Assembly (NCBI RefSeq): GCF_003206575.1
Contig: NZ_PZJO01000009.1
Coordinates: forward strand, 38,039 to 102,038
Origin: Salinicola endophyticus
GTDB taxonomy: Bacteria > Pseudomonadota > Gammaproteobacteria > Pseudomonadales > Halomonadaceae
Direction: 5' to 3'
DNA: 64,000 bases
Under the pieces are notes generated by a model. That model saw only the letters and a program-made list of their open reading frames with translations. It was not told the DNA's origin and did not search any database. Of this stretch, positions 63,705 through 64,000 are shown piece after piece (positions within the stretch are counted from its first letter, which is position 1; the number at the start of each line of letters is the position of its first letter). The translations under genes were made by a program, and so were the position numbers.

Positions 63705-64000
63705 TCAGGCGCCGTGCGCGGCCAGGAACTCCTCGGTCAGCTTCAGCTCGCTGTTGGAGTTGACGCCGATACCCCGGGTGGTGACATTGCGCGCGATCTG
63801 CTGCGCCTCGCCCAGCGAGTGCATCTCGGCGGTGCCGCACTGGTAGATATTGAGCTCGGGGATCGATGCCTGATCCTCGAGTGCCAGCACGTCACGCATC
63901 GAGGCTTCCCAGGCCTCACCCACTGCCGCTTCGTCGACCTGCCCGATCAGGCTCATGTAGAAGCCGGTCCGGCAGCCCATCGGCGAGATATCGATGATCT
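63705..64000 (-). CDS. luxS: S-ribosylhomocysteine lyase LuxS, C-terminal part
   Basis: The window edge cuts this gene; 98 codons of its C-terminal part are visible. [16 protein letters not shown] carries the catalytic Cys, and [26 protein letters not shown] holds the conserved family segment with the late zinc Cys. LuxS splits S-ribosylhomocysteine to homocysteine and DPD, the AI-2 precursor, in the activated-methyl cycle. The N-terminal zinc His pair lies outside the window. Confidence 0.95.
   Translation of the reverse strand, partial: IIDISPMGCRTGFYMSLIGQVDEAAVGEAWEASMRDVLALEDQASIPELNIYQCGTAEMHSLGEAQQIARNVTTRGIGVNSNSELKLTEEFLAAHGA

Overview
The window looks like a chromosomal segment of a high-GC gammaproteobacterium, most likely a Halomonas-type (Halomonadaceae) organism. 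Three things point there: the cell-wall/lipoate block (proA-nadD-rsfS-rlmH-mrdA-rodA-mltB-rlpA-dacA-ybeD-lipB-lipA) in the order known from Pseudomonas and Halomonas; the hda-perM / purM-purN junction; and a two-subunit pyruvate carboxylase with a divergent LysR gene, as in Pseudomonas. The genus is an inference. No rRNA, tRNA, CRISPR or insertion-sequence transposase was recognised.

Layout. 1-5 kb: pyruvate carboxylase subunits (minus), a divergent LysR regulator and a GAF protein. 5.2-16.7 kb: one long minus-strand housekeeping run for lipoate synthesis, peptidoglycan elongation and remodelling, ribosome silencing and rRNA methylation, NAD synthesis and proline synthesis. 17-20 kb: a plus-strand set of two membrane proteins with degenerate GGDEF-like tails, overlapping a DedA-PAP2 fusion. 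20-24 kb: ubiX and mpl (minus), then a PPi-type phosphofructokinase. 24-35 kb: a polyamine locus with two glutamine-synthetase-like gamma-glutamylpolyamine synthetases, a complete ABC importer, a second binding protein and a PuuB-type oxidase; a glycine-zipper protein lies inside it. 35-39.5 kb: two paralogous chemoreceptors, each with a FliA-like promoter and each followed by a copy of the same structured repeat. 39.6-43.4 kb: hda, perM, purM, purN. 60-64 kb: aldo/keto reductase, dcd, apbC/mrp, a TerB-like gene and the C-terminal part of luxS.

The most interesting part is the accessory island at about 43.6-59.9 kb, between purN and the aldo/keto reductase gene. It holds a small periplasmic adaptor, a second adaptor with a cytoplasmic GAF-like domain, and a membrane M50 metalloprotease homologue fused to a PqqD-like N-terminus and a HlyD-like C-terminus. 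It continues with a GNAT acetyltransferase, a DUF6916-like protein, two phage-tail-collar (MdpB-like) proteins, a 2,719-residue DUF4347/adhesin-like protein and a TolC-family lipoprotein. Inner-membrane, periplasmic and outer-membrane parts are all present, but no ABC ATPase, RND pump or autotransporter barrel is encoded. I read it as a candidate, poorly described TolC-dependent export system dedicated to the giant protein and perhaps the collar proteins. The parts are seen in the sequence; the joint function is inference.
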